64,000 nucleotides of DNA from Chryseobacterium sp. LAM-KRS1 (GCF_013184525.1 NZ_JAAOIZ010000003.1:124001-188000); one strand, 5' to 3'; positions 42,650 through 52,833 are shown, numbered from the stretch's first letter. The notes: generated by a model from the sequence alone, not told the origin. Translations and numbers: made by a program.

Positions 42650-44997
42650 TTTTTAAAGTGCCACCATTTCTTCTTATCACTATGGTAGCCATAGCCATAT
42701 TGGTTGGAATATCCAAGGTTATTTTTATTAATATCATTTAGAACAAAGGCAACGTTCTTAATACTTTCACTCTCAATCTGCTTATTTGCGAAATCTATAA
42801 AATCTTTTTTACTAACTTCTGATCTAACGACATAAAGAGTTGCATCTGCATGTTCTGCAATTAAAAAAGAATCTGTTACTAATAGTAGAGGTGCAGTATC
42901 TATTACAATATAATCATATTTTTCCTTAAGTTGTTCTAATAGTTCAGCATATCTGGAATTTTGTAAAAGATCCACAGGATTCGGCGGAATACTTCCTGAA
43001 TAGATAAAGTCACAGTTTTCATTAAATCCACTTTTAAAAATAATATCTTCTACCCTACCAATATCTCCGTACAAATATTCTGTTAACCCTTTTAGATTTT
43101 TAGATTCTTGGTGATATCTTTGTAATTGAGGATTTCTGATATCACTTCCTATTACAATTACTTTTTTAAGTGATGAAGCCAGTGCCAATGCAAAGTTTAC
43201 ACTAATAAATGTTTTACCCTCACCCTTCACAGATGAAGTAACCATAATTACCGGAGCTTTATCATACTTTGGAAGCATAAATTTCAAATTAGTAACTAAA
43301 ATTCTAAATGCTTCAGCAATAGGGGTTACATCATTAAGTTTAATAATTTCAGATTTTTTATTCGCAACATGCGGTATCTCAGATACAATTGGCCTTGAAG
43401 ATATTTTTTCAATATCTTTTCTATTAGATACTTTATTATTAAAAAGAATCTTTAAATAAATAATTGAAAATGCTAATAAAAATCCGCCTAATAAAGCAAT
43501 AGCAAGAGTAATCGTTTTTCTAGGGGCCACCAACTTTTTATCTACATATGCTCTATCAATAACCCTTGCCTTTTCGGCAGTTATCGCCATAGTAATTGCG
43601 GCTTCTTCTCTTTTTTGTAAAAGCAATAAATATAAGTTTTCTTTAATTTGTTGTTGTCTTTCAATATTTCTAAAAAGCTTTTCCTGAAACGGTATCTGAC
43701 TTATTTTATGTTCAGAGTTACCCATTTCAGATAAAGTATTATTTTTTGCGATTTGCAATGTTGTCTGATTTTTCCGCAATCCTTCACTCAACGCGCCCTT
43801 TAAATCATTCAACTGCTTATCAAGCTCTTTTACTACTGAGTTATTTTCAGTAGCGTTTTCCAGAAGCTTATTTCTTTTCATAACAAGCAAATTATACTCC
43901 TGTATATTTTTTGCTGCCGCTTCGTTATCTAACCCTATGTTTAAAGGTAATACTTCACTTACATTTTTGCGATCAAGAAAGTTTTGTAAAATTTTGTTTA
44001 ATTCAAGCTGAGTATCAAATTCTAAAGCTTTAGCTCTGGTCTGTTCCTTAAGCTGAAGATTGATTTTTGCCTCACTGCCTAAATCTACTATATTATTATT
44101 TGATTTAAATTTTTGCTTTTCAGTTTCTACATCTCCCAACTCTTTTGAAATCAATAATATTCTTTCGTCTATAAAGTCCTTAGTCTTTTTTGATTCAGAA
44201 TTTTTATCATTTATAGCATAACTATTATATTGACGAATCAAAGCATTAAGAAAATCCTGTCCTTTTTCCTTATTAGGAAATTCTACTGAAAGACCTATAA
44301 CAGTTGCATCTTTGTCTAATAGACTAACTTTTAAGGCACTTCGGTAATCAATAACCATTTTATCAAAATCATTATATGAAAAATATATTCTTTCCATATC
44401 TATTTCTGACTTTGCCTTATAAAAAGGATTTTTATTAATGATCACATTTGCAAATGGAAGACTTATAGTTCTTCCGAAAGTTCCTTTTATGTCATTGTCC
44501 CAGCTCTTTGAGGACAACACTATCTGATTGCCTTTAACAATAATATCAATTGGCTTCTGAGGCTTCTCAGGATCTTGCCCATCCCCCTTTTCATTAATTA
44601 CATTAAAAATATATGGATTAGTCTGACCATATAGCTCCAGATCATAATATTTTTGTTTTGCAAAGACTGTTATTTGAAAATTATGCTGCTTAAGTACATC
44701 TTCAATAATAGTTCTAGATTTAAAAATTTCCAGTTCATTTTCGATACTATTAGTTCCCATGTTGGTCAATGCTCCCAAACTTTGTAAAACCCCGAAATCA
44801 CCGGAGGCCGATGACATTTTCTTAGCATCTTTTATTAATACCGAATTTTGAATTTTATAAACTGGAGCTGTAGTTTTTATATAATAAACAGCAAAAAGAA
44901 GCATTAGCGCAATAATTACTGCAAAATACTTCCATTTATAAATATATGGAAGTATAAAATCTTTTAAATCAGTTTCCTTACTGTAATTTTTATCCAT
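42646..44997 (-). CDS. Polysaccharide biosynthesis tyrosine autokinase (Wzc type)
   Basis: The 783-residue protein has an N-terminal Wzz domain (membrane helix about 22-40), a long coiled-coil periplasmic part (about 260-450), a second helix (about 494-516) and a cytoplasmic BY-kinase. Kinase motifs are Walker A SSVKGEGKTF (588-597), Walker A' VIGSDIRNP (615-623) and YIVIDTAPLLLVTDS. The C-terminal tail has Tyr763, Tyr767, Tyr769 and Tyr771, the expected autophosphorylation cluster. It controls chain length and export of the polymer. It heads the operon down to 37596 with its own promoter. Confidence 0.95.
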   Translation of the reverse strand: MDKNYSKETDLKDFILPYIYKWKYFAVIIALMLLFAVYYIKTTAPVYKIQNSVLIKDAKKMSSASGDFGVLQSLGALTNMGTNSIENELEIFKSRTIIEDVLKQHNFQITVFAKQKYYDLELYGQTNPYIFNVINEKGDGQDPEKPQKPIDIIVKGNQIVLSSKSWDNDIKGTFGRTISLPFANVIINKNPFYKAKSEIDMERIYFSYNDFDKMVIDYRSALKVSLLDKDATVIGLSVEFPNKEKGQDFLNALIRQYNSYAINDKNSESKKTKDFIDERILLISKELGDVETEKQKFKSNNNIVDLGSEAKINLQLKEQTRAKALEFDTQLELNKILQNFLDRKNVSEVLPLNIGLDNEAAAKNIQEYNLLVMKRNKLLENATENNSVVKELDKQLNDLKGALSEGLRKNQTTLQIAKNNTLSEMGNSEHKISQIPFQEKLFRNIERQQQIKENLYLLLLQKREEAAITMAITAEKARVIDRAYVDKKLVAPRKTITLAIALLGGFLLAFSIIYLKILFNNKVSNRKDIEKISSRPIVSEIPHVANKKSEIIKLNDVTPIAEAFRILVTNLKFMLPKYDKAPVIMVTSSVKGEGKTFISVNFALALASSLKKVIVIGSDIRNPQLQRYHQESKNLKGLTEYLYGDIGRVEDIIFKSGFNENCDFIYSGSIPPNPVDLLQNSRYAELLEQLKEKYDYIVIDTAPLLLVTDSFLIAEHADATLYVVRSEVSKKDFIDFANKQIESESIKNVAFVLNDINKNNLGYSNQYGYGYHSDKKKWWHFKK

Positions 44998-45053
44998 TTT
45001 TAAGGATTATATTATCAAATTGAAGATTAAGTTTTCTTATTTTAAAACGTCTG

Positions 45054-45061
45054 CAAATATA
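45054..45061 (-). promoter_or_regulatory. -7 promoter element of wzc operon
   Basis: The minus strand reads TATATTTG, matching TAnnTTTG, 56 bases before the wzc start. A good -33 TTG was not seen. It lies in the 195-base gap that separates the two polysaccharide modules. Confidence 0.5.
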
Positions 45062-45192
45062 TCTAATATTTTATAATTTATTTTTAATACTTATTAAATA
45101 TATTGTAGTAGAAGTATTTTTCGGTTATATCAAATTAAAAAATGTTATTATACCATAAATAAATCAGCAATTATAATTACATATGTATCTTG

Positions 45193-45819
45193 CTATTTTA
45201 TTTTATAAGTCAACATCAAACCACCCCGGGTAGGAATCAGTTCTCCACTTTTATTAAATTTGGTTGCTCCTTCGTACCTCTGATTATTATCTTTAAAATA
45301 TCCCTTATAGAAGGATTGTGTAGTCCCTATTCCGGCATACAGATCCAAACCCCAACGATCATTAATTGTAAAATGATATCCTCCACTTATCCCAAAAATA
45401 AAAGCAATACCCTTCTGATAACGTCCCGTAACACGAAAGCTTCCATCAGGCAATACTTCAGGGTGTCCATTTTCGTCCAATACACGCTTATCATGCCAGT
45501 AATTCCATTTTTGAAGGTTAAATGCGGCCATCGAAACGTAAGTCCCGACATACCATTTTTTCATATTCTCTTTAAAATAATATCTTCCTTCAACGGTCCC
45601 CACATACATTTGTAAATGTCTTCCAGAAAAAGATTTCCATGGGGAAACAAACGCTTCGGCTTGTAATGAAATCTTATTTGTAATTGGCTTTTCAACGGCA
45701 ATATTGTAGATACCTATCGGAGCAAAAAGAGTGTTTACTTTTACTTCTATTTGTGCATTCAGGACAGATGCCAGAAATAAGCTGCTTATAAAGCATAGTT
45801 TTTTAATCAGAGATTTCAT
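45193..45819 (-). CDS. DUF3575 domain-containing outer-membrane protein
   Basis: The 208-residue protein has a signal peptide (cleaved near residue 22, LNAQ) and the DUF3575 pattern: VNTLFAPIGIYNIAVEKPI and WYVGTYVSMAAFNLQKWNYW, with a terminal beta strand GGLMLTYKI. The alternating pattern suggests a small beta barrel in the outer membrane. It is placed between the two modules, 29 bases after a sugar transferase. A role in surface polysaccharide display is possible but unproven. Confidence 0.85.
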   Translation of the reverse strand: MKSLIKKLCFISSLFLASVLNAQIEVKVNTLFAPIGIYNIAVEKPITNKISLQAEAFVSPWKSFSGRHLQMYVGTVEGRYYFKENMKKWYVGTYVSMAAFNLQKWNYWHDKRVLDENGHPEVLPDGSFRVTGRYQKGIAFIFGISGGYHFTINDRWGLDLYAGIGTTQSFYKGYFKDNNQRYEGATKFNKSGELIPTRGGLMLTYKIK

Positions 45820-45848
45820 TAGAATATAACATTTTTCTTATTAATATA

Positions 45849-46433
45849 TTATGATTTGAGTACTGAAAAAGTCTTGAGGAGTATATAAAGGTCATTTTTA
45901 AAGGAAAGATGATGATAGTAATCAAGGTTCATTTTTACTTTATCCGGAAATAAAATCTCATCATTATATTGTAAGGGATTTTTCTGCTGAGCAAGTATTT
46001 GTTCTTCATTCCGATATTTAATTCCTGCTTCACTGGTAAGCCCAGGTTTAAGAAGCAGAACAAAACGATTTTCTCCTTCAAGTTTATCATAATACCCGGG
46101 AATATCCGGGCGAGGTCCAACTAAAGACATATCCCCTTTTAAAATATTAATTAACTGAGGAAGCTCATCCAGTTTATATTTTCTCAGCCATAGGCCGATC
46201 CTTGATTTTCGAGATGTTTTAGGATCCAATGTTCTGAATTTGTAGACATTAAAAATTTCACCATTCAAACCTATTCGCTTCTGAACAAAGATCCCAGGGA
46301 AACCGGTATCTATAGAAGCTATAATTACTAATAAAAAAAACAGAGGTAATAAAAGAATGACAGCAAAAAAAGCTATGCTGTAGTCCATCAACATCTTCCA
46401 AATAGGGTATTTTTTCACAATCTCTGGATTCAT
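45849..46433 (-). CDS. Initiating sugar transferase (PglC type)
   Basis: The 194-residue monotopic phosphoglycosyl transferase has one re-entrant helix (about 16-38) and FVQKRIGLNGEIFNVYKFRTL, YKLDELPQLINILKGDMSLVGPRPD and KPGLTSEAGIKYR. The size matches PglC. PglC loads a diacetamido- or HexNAc-phosphate onto the lipid carrier. It follows the DegT aminotransferase, a usual partner. The -7 element ends only 2 bases before the ATG, so an internal start near residue 14 is an alternative. Confidence 0.9.
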   Translation of the reverse strand: MNPEIVKKYPIWKMLMDYSIAFFAVILLLPLFFLLVIIASIDTGFPGIFVQKRIGLNGEIFNVYKFRTLDPKTSRKSRIGLWLRKYKLDELPQLINILKGDMSLVGPRPDIPGYYDKLEGENRFVLLLKPGLTSEAGIKYRNEEQILAQQKNPLQYNDEILFPDKVKMNLDYYHHLSFKNDLYILLKTFSVLKS

Positions 46434-46435
46434 TA

Positions 46436-46443
46436 CAAATATA
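46436..46443 (-). promoter_or_regulatory. -7 promoter element of the PglC-like gene
   Basis: The minus strand reads TATATTTG. Only 2 bases separate it from the ATG at 46433, so the transcript would be leaderless or start just inside the frame. Confidence 0.5.
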
Positions 46444-46545
46444 TGAAATATGTCTCTAATATGAGAAAAATAAGCAAAGTGTACCGCTTTATTAAAAAAA
46501 TATTCACCTGGAGTTTACATACAATGACTGTGACATATTTTAGAA

Positions 46546-47685
46546 TCAACTGTGCTTGAAAAAATCTTTTAAAACTCTAGCAATCCTTTCTTTATGCTCA
46601 ATGGAAAGGTTAGATCCGGAAGGTAAACAAAGCCCCGAATTAAAGAGGTTCTCAGCTGTTTGTCTTCCATAATATGGAAAGTTTGAAAAGACAGGCTGTA
46701 AATGCAAAGGCTTCCAGAGTGGTCTTGATTCTATATTATCATTAAGAAGAGCGAGACGTAAATCCTCTCTTGTTTTTCCCGTTTTTTCAGAATTTATTGT
46801 GATTGCAGATAGCCAATGATTCGAGTAGAAATCTTCATTAGGTTCTGTAAAAACATCAACTCCGTCTATATTTTCAAATAGAGCAGTATAAAAATTATGA
46901 ATACCTCTTCTTGCCTGAATCCTATCATTTAGAACTTTCATTTGTCCACGTCCTATTCCTGCAATAATATTACTCATTCTATAATTATATCCTGTACTTG
47001 AATGCTGATAATGAGGAGCATCATCTCTGGCCTGTGTGGACAAAAATATCGCCTTATTCTTATCTTCTTTAGAATGGCATATCAATGTCCCTCCACCAGA
47101 TGTTGTAATAATTTTATTCCCATTAAAGGATATGATACCAAATTGACCAAAGCCACCACAAGGTTTACCTTTATATCTGGATCCAAGTGATTCCGCAGCA
47201 TCTTCTATCACCGGGATCTTATATTTTTCTGCAATAGATAAAATTTCATCCATTTTGGCAGGCATTCCATAAAGGTGTACAACAATAATAGCTTTGATTT
47301 TTTTTTCTTGTAAAAGTCTGTCTTTAATAGCCTCTTCCAAGGTATCAGGGCACATATTCCATGTTTCCGGTTCGCTATCAATAAAAACAGGATTGGCATT
47401 ACAATAGATAATCGGATTGGCTGAAGCAACAAAAGAGAAAGTTGAGGTCAAAACATCATCCTCATTACCTACCCCTAAAAGCATAAGAGCCAAATGTATT
47501 GCTGAAGTAGCAGAATTCAGGGCACAAACTTCAATATTGCCTCCAAGAAAGCTCCTTAGATCATTTTCAAATTCATCAATATTATTGCCTATTGAGGTAA
47601 CCCAGTTTTTCTGAAAAGCATCATCAATGAATTCCAATTCATTTCCTGAAAGATGAGGAGGGGAAAGCCAAATTTTATCGTGCAT
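46546..47685 (-). CDS. DegT/DnrJ/EryC1 family sugar aminotransferase (PglE-like)
   Basis: The 379-residue PLP enzyme has the lysine Lys191 in IISFNGNKIITTSGGG and the N-terminal IWLSPPHLSGNELEFI. PVIEDAAESLGSRYKG is the other family landmark. It resembles PglE, which aminates UDP-4-keto-6-deoxy-GlcNAc. The PglF dehydratase and PglD acetyltransferase are not beside it. It is flanked by gaps of about 100 bases and has its own promoter. Confidence 0.9.
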   Translation of the reverse strand: MHDKIWLSPPHLSGNELEFIDDAFQKNWVTSIGNNIDEFENDLRSFLGGNIEVCALNSATSAIHLALMLLGVGNEDDVLTSTFSFVASANPIIYCNANPVFIDSEPETWNMCPDTLEEAIKDRLLQEKKIKAIIVVHLYGMPAKMDEILSIAEKYKIPVIEDAAESLGSRYKGKPCGGFGQFGIISFNGNKIITTSGGGTLICHSKEDKNKAIFLSTQARDDAPHYQHSSTGYNYRMSNIIAGIGRGQMKVLNDRIQARRGIHNFYTALFENIDGVDVFTEPNEDFYSNHWLSAITINSEKTGKTREDLRLALLNDNIESRPLWKPLHLQPVFSNFPYYGRQTAENLFNSGLCLPSGSNLSIEHKERIARVLKDFFKHS

Positions 47686-47702
47686 CGTGTGTTATTGAGA
47701 AG

Positions 47703-47710
47703 CAAATATA
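47703..47710 (-). promoter_or_regulatory. -7 promoter element of the aminotransferase gene
   Basis: The minus strand reads TATATTTG, matching TAnnTTTG, 17 bases before the start codon at 47685. Confidence 0.5.
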
Positions 47711-47782
47711 ACTTTTCCTACTGAATTTTGACATTCATTTTTTCACTTATGGAAATACTAGTATTTTTTTAGTAAAATAGAT

Positions 47783-48334
47783 TTATTTTTTGATCCTGTC
47801 TCCCTGACCTTTTCCACCAACTGTGGCAAAAATATATTTTAAGTAATCCGATACCGTTAGATTTTTAAGCATTTCAGCGTCTTTTTCTGCCAATTCAACC
47901 GGTGTTGACATATCAATTTCGTTGATTTGAGCCAGACCTGTGATCCCAGGAAGGAAATTATAAACCCCTCTTTTATCTCTCTCTTCAATCAAATCTGTTT
48001 GATTAAAAAGGTTAGGTCGAGGACCTACAAGACTCATATCCCCTTTTAAAACATTAATAAGCTGAGGAAGTTCATCCAGCTTAGACTTACGTAAAAATCC
48101 TCCGAATTTAGTTACAGAAGATGTACTTGAAAGATGCGTTGCTACAGATTTTGTATTCACATGCATCGTTCTGAACTTCATTAATTTAAATGGCCTTTTT
48201 TGCTTCCCCACTCTTTCCTGGAAGAATATAGGAGAGCCGGTGTCAAATAAACCGATAATATACAATATTACCCCTATTGGCCATAAGAATAGAATTCCAA
48301 AAAAAGAGAACAAGAAATCAAGTACGCGTATCAT
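47783..48334 (-). CDS. Initiating sugar transferase, second small form
   Basis: The 183-residue monotopic transferase has a re-entrant helix (about 5-28), FFQERVGKQKRPFKLMKFRTM, SKLDELPQLINVLKGDMSLVGPRPN and LPGITGLAQINEID. It is closest in layout to PglC/WbpL-like initiators that act with the FucNAc genes. It follows the WbjF-like gene by 30 bases. Three initiating enzymes in one locus is unusual. Confidence 0.9.
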   Translation of the reverse strand: MIRVLDFLFSFFGILFLWPIGVILYIIGLFDTGSPIFFQERVGKQKRPFKLMKFRTMHVNTKSVATHLSSTSSVTKFGGFLRKSKLDELPQLINVLKGDMSLVGPRPNLFNQTDLIEERDKRGVYNFLPGITGLAQINEIDMSTPVELAEKDAEMLKNLTVSDYLKYIFATVGGKGQGDRIKK

Positions 48335-48364
48335 TATAATAAAATGTTTAAAAGTTGATTTTAA

Positions 48365-49267
48365 TTAAATATTAAAACTTTGAATGGTCTTTGTTAATCC
48401 CTCCTGAACTGTTACAGGCAAAGATTTAATTTTTAGCTCTGTTTTTATCTTCTGATTGGAAACGACATAAGATTCCGTAAGCTTTTTTAAGCGTTCTGAA
48501 TTTAGGGGTAAATGTAATTTATCCCCCAATTTAGCCATTCCTTCAATCATTGTTTTAGATATACTCCACAACTTTGCTTTTTTATTTACTGCAGAATTAA
48601 TTGTCCTGATGAGATCATTTGTCGATATAGCATCATCATCTGCGAAATTATAAATCCCTGAGGATACATTTTTATTCATGAGGATTTCATTGACAAGGAA
48701 GTTGAGGTTATCAATACTTAAAAAGGACCTCTTATTCCCAAATGCAGCTAAAGGCCATGGTAATCCTTTTTTTACCACTTTATACAATAAATTCAGATTC
48801 CCCTTATTTCCGGGACCATGGATCATACATGGACGAATAATATATATTTTTTTCCCTTCTGGTAAAGATTGATTAAAAATATATTCTTCAGCTTCTTTCT
48901 TGGATTTCCCATATGGAGTATAAGGGTTTGCTTCAGCTTCTTCAGTTAAAACATGATCTACTCTATCTGCTACAGCTTTTACTGAGCTAAAGTAAAAAAA
49001 CTCTTTAATTTCTGAGTTTAAGAATTTGTTAAATAATTCAATTGTCAGATCCCTGTTTATTTTATAATACTCCTGGTCATCAGAAGTGTTGGATGTATCA
49101 TGTGCCTTCCCTGCGAGATGGATTATTGCATCACCATTCATAGGAAATTCATTTCTCCAATTTTCATTTCGGAGAGATAAGGAAGTAACATGATGATCCT
49201 TTGATTCTAAGAACGTTGAAAGGTTTTTACCTACAAACCCAGATGCACCGGTGATCGTTATATTCAT
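48365..49267 (-). CDS. NAD-dependent epimerase/dehydratase (WbjF-like 4-reductase)
   Basis: The 300-residue SDR has MNITITGASGFVGKNLSTFL and the active-site YGKSKKEAE with FYFSSVKAVAD before it. The arrangement FnlA-FnlB-FnlC-transferase-SDR-initiator matches the P. aeruginosa wbjBCDEF-wbpL region. WbjF-like enzymes are thought to reduce a keto-sugar intermediate for the first sugar. It starts 28 bases downstream of the WbuB-like gene. The exact reaction is inferred. Confidence 0.83.
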   Translation of the reverse strand: MNITITGASGFVGKNLSTFLESKDHHVTSLSLRNENWRNEFPMNGDAIIHLAGKAHDTSNTSDDQEYYKINRDLTIELFNKFLNSEIKEFFYFSSVKAVADRVDHVLTEEAEANPYTPYGKSKKEAEEYIFNQSLPEGKKIYIIRPCMIHGPGNKGNLNLLYKVVKKGLPWPLAAFGNKRSFLSIDNLNFLVNEILMNKNVSSGIYNFADDDAISTNDLIRTINSAVNKKAKLWSISKTMIEGMAKLGDKLHLPLNSERLKKLTESYVVSNQKIKTELKIKSLPVTVQEGLTKTIQSFNI

Positions 49268-49295
49268 ACTATATTTTTTAATCTGACAAAGGATA

Positions 49296-50504
49296 TTATT
49301 TTCCTTTGATGATATTTTCTAAATTGGATATACAACTGGACATTCTGAAATTATCCTCATAATACCTCCTGCTATTTTCTCCTAATTGCGTAAGTACTTC
49401 TTTTGATAAACCGGAAGCCTTTAAAATGGTATTTGCAAGCGATTGATAATCTCCCGCAGAAACTGTAAACCCACAATCGGCCTCTTTGACATTATCTGCC
49501 CCTTCTCCATTCAGCATTGCAATAACAGGTTTGGAAGCACTCATGTAGGCCTGTAATTTCGCAGGCACTGTAAGGTTAAATATCGGATCATCTTTCAGAG
49601 TAACAAGCATCACATCAGCTTTATCAAAAAAACTGGACATTGCTTCTACAGGAAACCTACCCATTGTAAAAACCGTTTCCTGTAACTGATGTTCTTCTAT
49701 AAATTCTTTTACGAAAGGCATTTTCCGGCCATCTCCTACCAGTATAAATTTAATATCCTTTTTGTCTCTGAGTTCCAAAGCTGCCTTTACAATATTGTCC
49801 AGATCCTGTGCTTCTCCGATATTTCCAGCAAACATCACTTTAAATCCATCGGGTAAGGATGGAATGGAAAAATCTTTATTCCCTTCTGATATCGTATCTT
49901 CTGCCCAGTTAGGAAAATAAATGATTTTGTCATCAAAATTTCCTTTCTGATTAATTGACTTTCTAAATCCCTGGGAAGTAATCAAAATTTTCTCTGAATT
50001 CTTATAAAATCTTTTGATAACATTTTCATAATAATTCAATATCCATTTGTTTTTTACTCCACCCGCGATGGATAAACTTTCAGGCCATAGATCCATAACC
50101 CAGAAATAAACCGGTGTCTTCCATATTTTATTCATGAGAAGAGCAGGATAATACTGTGTTATTGGAGACGGTTCGTGTACAATAATAGCATCAAACTTAT
50201 TATTAAAACCCATTAAAAAGGCTTTAATCGAAGCAAAAACAGCAAAACTATAATAGTTGATAAATAGCCGTATTCCGCCTCCTTTCCCTCTGGGAAGAAG
50301 TAGTGATCTTATTACTTTTACACCGTTAACAATTTGTTTTCTATTTTTAAAAACACCGTACCCTTCAAAGATCTTACCCTCAGGATAATTGGGAAGTCCC
50401 GTCAATACAGTAACATCGTGACCTTTCTTTTTTAGTTCAAAAGCGAGGTCATTACTTTTGAAATTTTCCGGATAAAAATACTGTGTTATTATAAGAATAT
50501 TCAT
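49296..50504 (-). CDS. wbuB: Glycosyltransferase family 4, WbuB-like (FucNAc transferase)
   Basis: The 402-residue GT-B enzyme has MNILIITQYFYPENFKSNDLAF, a central YFWVMDLWPESLSIAGG and FKVMFAGNIGEAQDLDNIVKAAL with the donor-binding half. This is the pattern of WbuB/WbjE, which adds L-FucNAc. It is 4 bases before the FnlC-type epimerase on the transcript, supporting that donor. Assignment is from motif and context. Confidence 0.87.
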   Translation of the reverse strand: MNILIITQYFYPENFKSNDLAFELKKKGHDVTVLTGLPNYPEGKIFEGYGVFKNRKQIVNGVKVIRSLLLPRGKGGGIRLFINYYSFAVFASIKAFLMGFNNKFDAIIVHEPSPITQYYPALLMNKIWKTPVYFWVMDLWPESLSIAGGVKNKWILNYYENVIKRFYKNSEKILITSQGFRKSINQKGNFDDKIIYFPNWAEDTISEGNKDFSIPSLPDGFKVMFAGNIGEAQDLDNIVKAALELRDKKDIKFILVGDGRKMPFVKEFIEEHQLQETVFTMGRFPVEAMSSFFDKADVMLVTLKDDPIFNLTVPAKLQAYMSASKPVIAMLNGEGADNVKEADCGFTVSAGDYQSLANTILKASGLSKEVLTQLGENSRRYYEDNFRMSSCISNLENIIKGK

Positions 50505-50508
50505 AAGT

Positions 50509-51645
50509 TTATTCTTCGCTCCAAACTACTCTCTTGATGTAATCCGTATATGAGATGATAATTCTTACTACTTTTTCAGATACATTAGGCATCGAATAAT
50601 CGGCAACAGGTCTGAAATTACGTTGCTGCCCAATACTCTGTTGTTGTACCTGCACAAGCCCTTGCATGATGCGCTCCGGAGATAAGCCTACCATCATTAC
50701 ACTGGCTTCTTCCATAGCTTCGGGTCTTTCATGAGCCTGACGTATGTTGAGAGCTCTAAAGTTAAGAATTGAAGATTCCTCTGAAATTGTTCCTGAGTCT
50801 GATAATACAGCATAAGAACGTTTTTGAAGAGCATTATAATCGTGAAAACCAAGCGGTTTTAAAAACTGAATTTCAGGACGAACCTCTATTTTCATCTTAT
50901 CAATCATATTTCTGGTTCTTGGATGAGTAGAAACAATGATAGGATACTGATAATGTTCTGCAATGGCATTTAATGAATCTATAAGTCCTCTGAAGTTTTT
51001 TTCAGAATTAATATTTTCTTCACGATGAGAAGATACTACAAAGAATTTTCCTTCTTCAAGGTTAAGCTTTTCAAGGACATCGGAAGCATTTATTTCAGGG
51101 AGATAATGATTCAGTACCTCGTACATTGGCGACCCTGTTTTAATAATTCTGTCAGCAGGTAGTCCTTCACGCAATAAATATTCTCTTGCAATATCCGAAT
51201 ATGTAAGATTCACATCAGCTGTGTGATCTACAATCTTACGATTGGTTTCTTCAGGTACTCTTTGATCAAAACACCTGTTCCCTGCCTCCATGTGGAAAAT
51301 AGGAATGTGTCTTTTTTTTGCAGGAATTGCACACAAGCAGGAGTTCGTATCTCCAAGAACAAGGAAAGCCTCTGGTTTTAGCTCTTCCAGCAAAGGATCT
51401 ATTTTAATAAGGATATTTCCTATAGTTTCTGTTGCTGTTTTGCCAGCTGCTTCCAAAAAATAATCAGGTTTCCTTAATCCCAGATCGTCAAAGAAAATCT
51501 GATTAAGTTCATAGTCATAATTCTGACCCGTATGAACGATGATATGTTCTATTGCTTCAGATGCATCCAAAGCGGATAATACTCTTGATAATCTAATAAT
51601 TTCCGGTCGTGTTCCAACAACCGTCATTACTTTTAATTTTTTCAT
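50509..51645 (-). CDS. fnlC: UDP-N-acetyl-L-talosamine 2-epimerase (non-hydrolysing)
   Basis: The 378-residue WecB-fold enzyme has MTVVGTRPEIIRLSRVL, HTGQNYDYELNQIFFDDL, LVLGDTNSCL and HMEAGNRCFDQRVPEETNRK. The N-R-C-F variant, in place of GLRT, is that of FnlC/CapG, which makes UDP-L-FucNAc. It ends the FnlA-FnlB-FnlC pathway, 11 bases after FnlB. The DSGTISEES segment forms the donor-binding loop. Confidence 0.93.
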   Translation of the reverse strand: MKKLKVMTVVGTRPEIIRLSRVLSALDASEAIEHIIVHTGQNYDYELNQIFFDDLGLRKPDYFLEAAGKTATETIGNILIKIDPLLEELKPEAFLVLGDTNSCLCAIPAKKRHIPIFHMEAGNRCFDQRVPEETNRKIVDHTADVNLTYSDIAREYLLREGLPADRIIKTGSPMYEVLNHYLPEINASDVLEKLNLEEGKFFVVSSHREENINSEKNFRGLIDSLNAIAEHYQYPIIVSTHPRTRNMIDKMKIEVRPEIQFLKPLGFHDYNALQKRSYAVLSDSGTISEESSILNFRALNIRQAHERPEAMEEASVMMVGLSPERIMQGLVQVQQQSIGQQRNFRPVADYSMPNVSEKVVRIIISYTDYIKRVVWSEE

Positions 51646-51656
51646 TAATTAATATT

Positions 51657-52775
51657 TTAAACTTCTACAAAATAGGTGTCGGCATCTTCTGGATTATATG
51701 CTTCATTGATCCAGAAAATAGTGTACAATTCTTCTTCACCAATATTCTTAATATTGTGGGTATACCATATCGGCATATCCACGTATGCAGGATCCGACCC
51801 GTCCAGATAAAAATCAAGGACTTCATCAGAATCTATTTTTCTTAGCTGAATTAATGCTTTTCCTTTAATTACAGCAAAACGTTCGATTTTTCTAGTATGA
51901 AAATGATTTCCTCTTGTGATATTAGGCACTGTAGTTGAAAATGAACATTGCCCTCCGATGCCTAACCGGATGATTTCAACAAAAGCACCTCTGGGATCTG
52001 TATGTTGGATAAACTTTACCGGGTAGTGCGTTTTATAATCAATATAAGAACGATAAGTATTAAATAAATTATGTTCAAAAGAATCCTTTATAGCAGGAAT
52101 CTCACCATTCTCAAAATACAAACTTTTGAATTGATTAAGCAGCTCCAACACCTCAGATACTTTTCTGGACGCAGTAGCTTCTATAAAAAGTTCTTCGGTA
52201 CTTTGTCCTGAACGGATTTCTTTAATAATACGATCAACAAGTTCCTGAACATAAATTAGTTTAACTTCACCATCGTTTGCAATATTGGGCGTTTCTCCAT
52301 GTGTTAATTGATAGCAGAATGTAGCAACAAATGAATTATAAAAAGGCTTGCCAAAAGCTCCGAAAACATTTGGAATGATCAAACCTGTTACTTTACCATC
52401 ATTTGCCTTCGCCCAATTGATAATTGCTTCCCTACCCTCACGTTTTGATTTGCCATACAAATTATCTCTTTCCTCTTGTGTTGAAGATGAGATCAGGACA
52501 TGCGCCCTGGAATTTGTACGCTTTAATGAGCTTACTAAATTTTGAGCTAGGGCTACATTGGTTTCATAAATCACTTGCTCACTTTCATGACGGTTCATCG
52601 CCGCTAAATGAACAATAACATCACATTTAGAAACGAAATCATCTAGCTTCTCCTGACTTTCAAAAAATTCTTTTTTAAATTCAACGCGCTCAAATTCCTC
52701 TGGAAATAATCCTAAAGTATTATATAAGTGACGACCAACAAAGCCATTTTGTCCAGTAATTCCAACTTTTTTCAT
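51657..52775 (-). CDS. fnlB: UDP-2-acetamido-2,6-dideoxy-hexulose reductase/epimerase with cupin
   Basis: The 372-residue protein has an N-terminal SDR domain (1-240; VGITGQNGFVGRHLYN and YGKSKREGREAI) and a C-terminal cupin (about 250-372; RGNHFHTRKIERFAV with the metal ligands). This fusion is CapF/FnlB, the second enzyme of UDP-L-FucNAc synthesis. It lies between FnlA (with the small cupin) and FnlC. Family and order agree well. Confidence 0.93.
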   Translation of the reverse strand: MKKVGITGQNGFVGRHLYNTLGLFPEEFERVEFKKEFFESQEKLDDFVSKCDVIVHLAAMNRHESEQVIYETNVALAQNLVSSLKRTNSRAHVLISSSTQEERDNLYGKSKREGREAIINWAKANDGKVTGLIIPNVFGAFGKPFYNSFVATFCYQLTHGETPNIANDGEVKLIYVQELVDRIIKEIRSGQSTEELFIEATASRKVSEVLELLNQFKSLYFENGEIPAIKDSFEHNLFNTYRSYIDYKTHYPVKFIQHTDPRGAFVEIIRLGIGGQCSFSTTVPNITRGNHFHTRKIERFAVIKGKALIQLRKIDSDEVLDFYLDGSDPAYVDMPIWYTHNIKNIGEEELYTIFWINEAYNPEDADTYFVEV

Positions 52776-52833
52776 TTAATTATTTTTAAAACAAATATTG
52801 GTTATCTGTTATTAATTGTTTAAGATTATTACT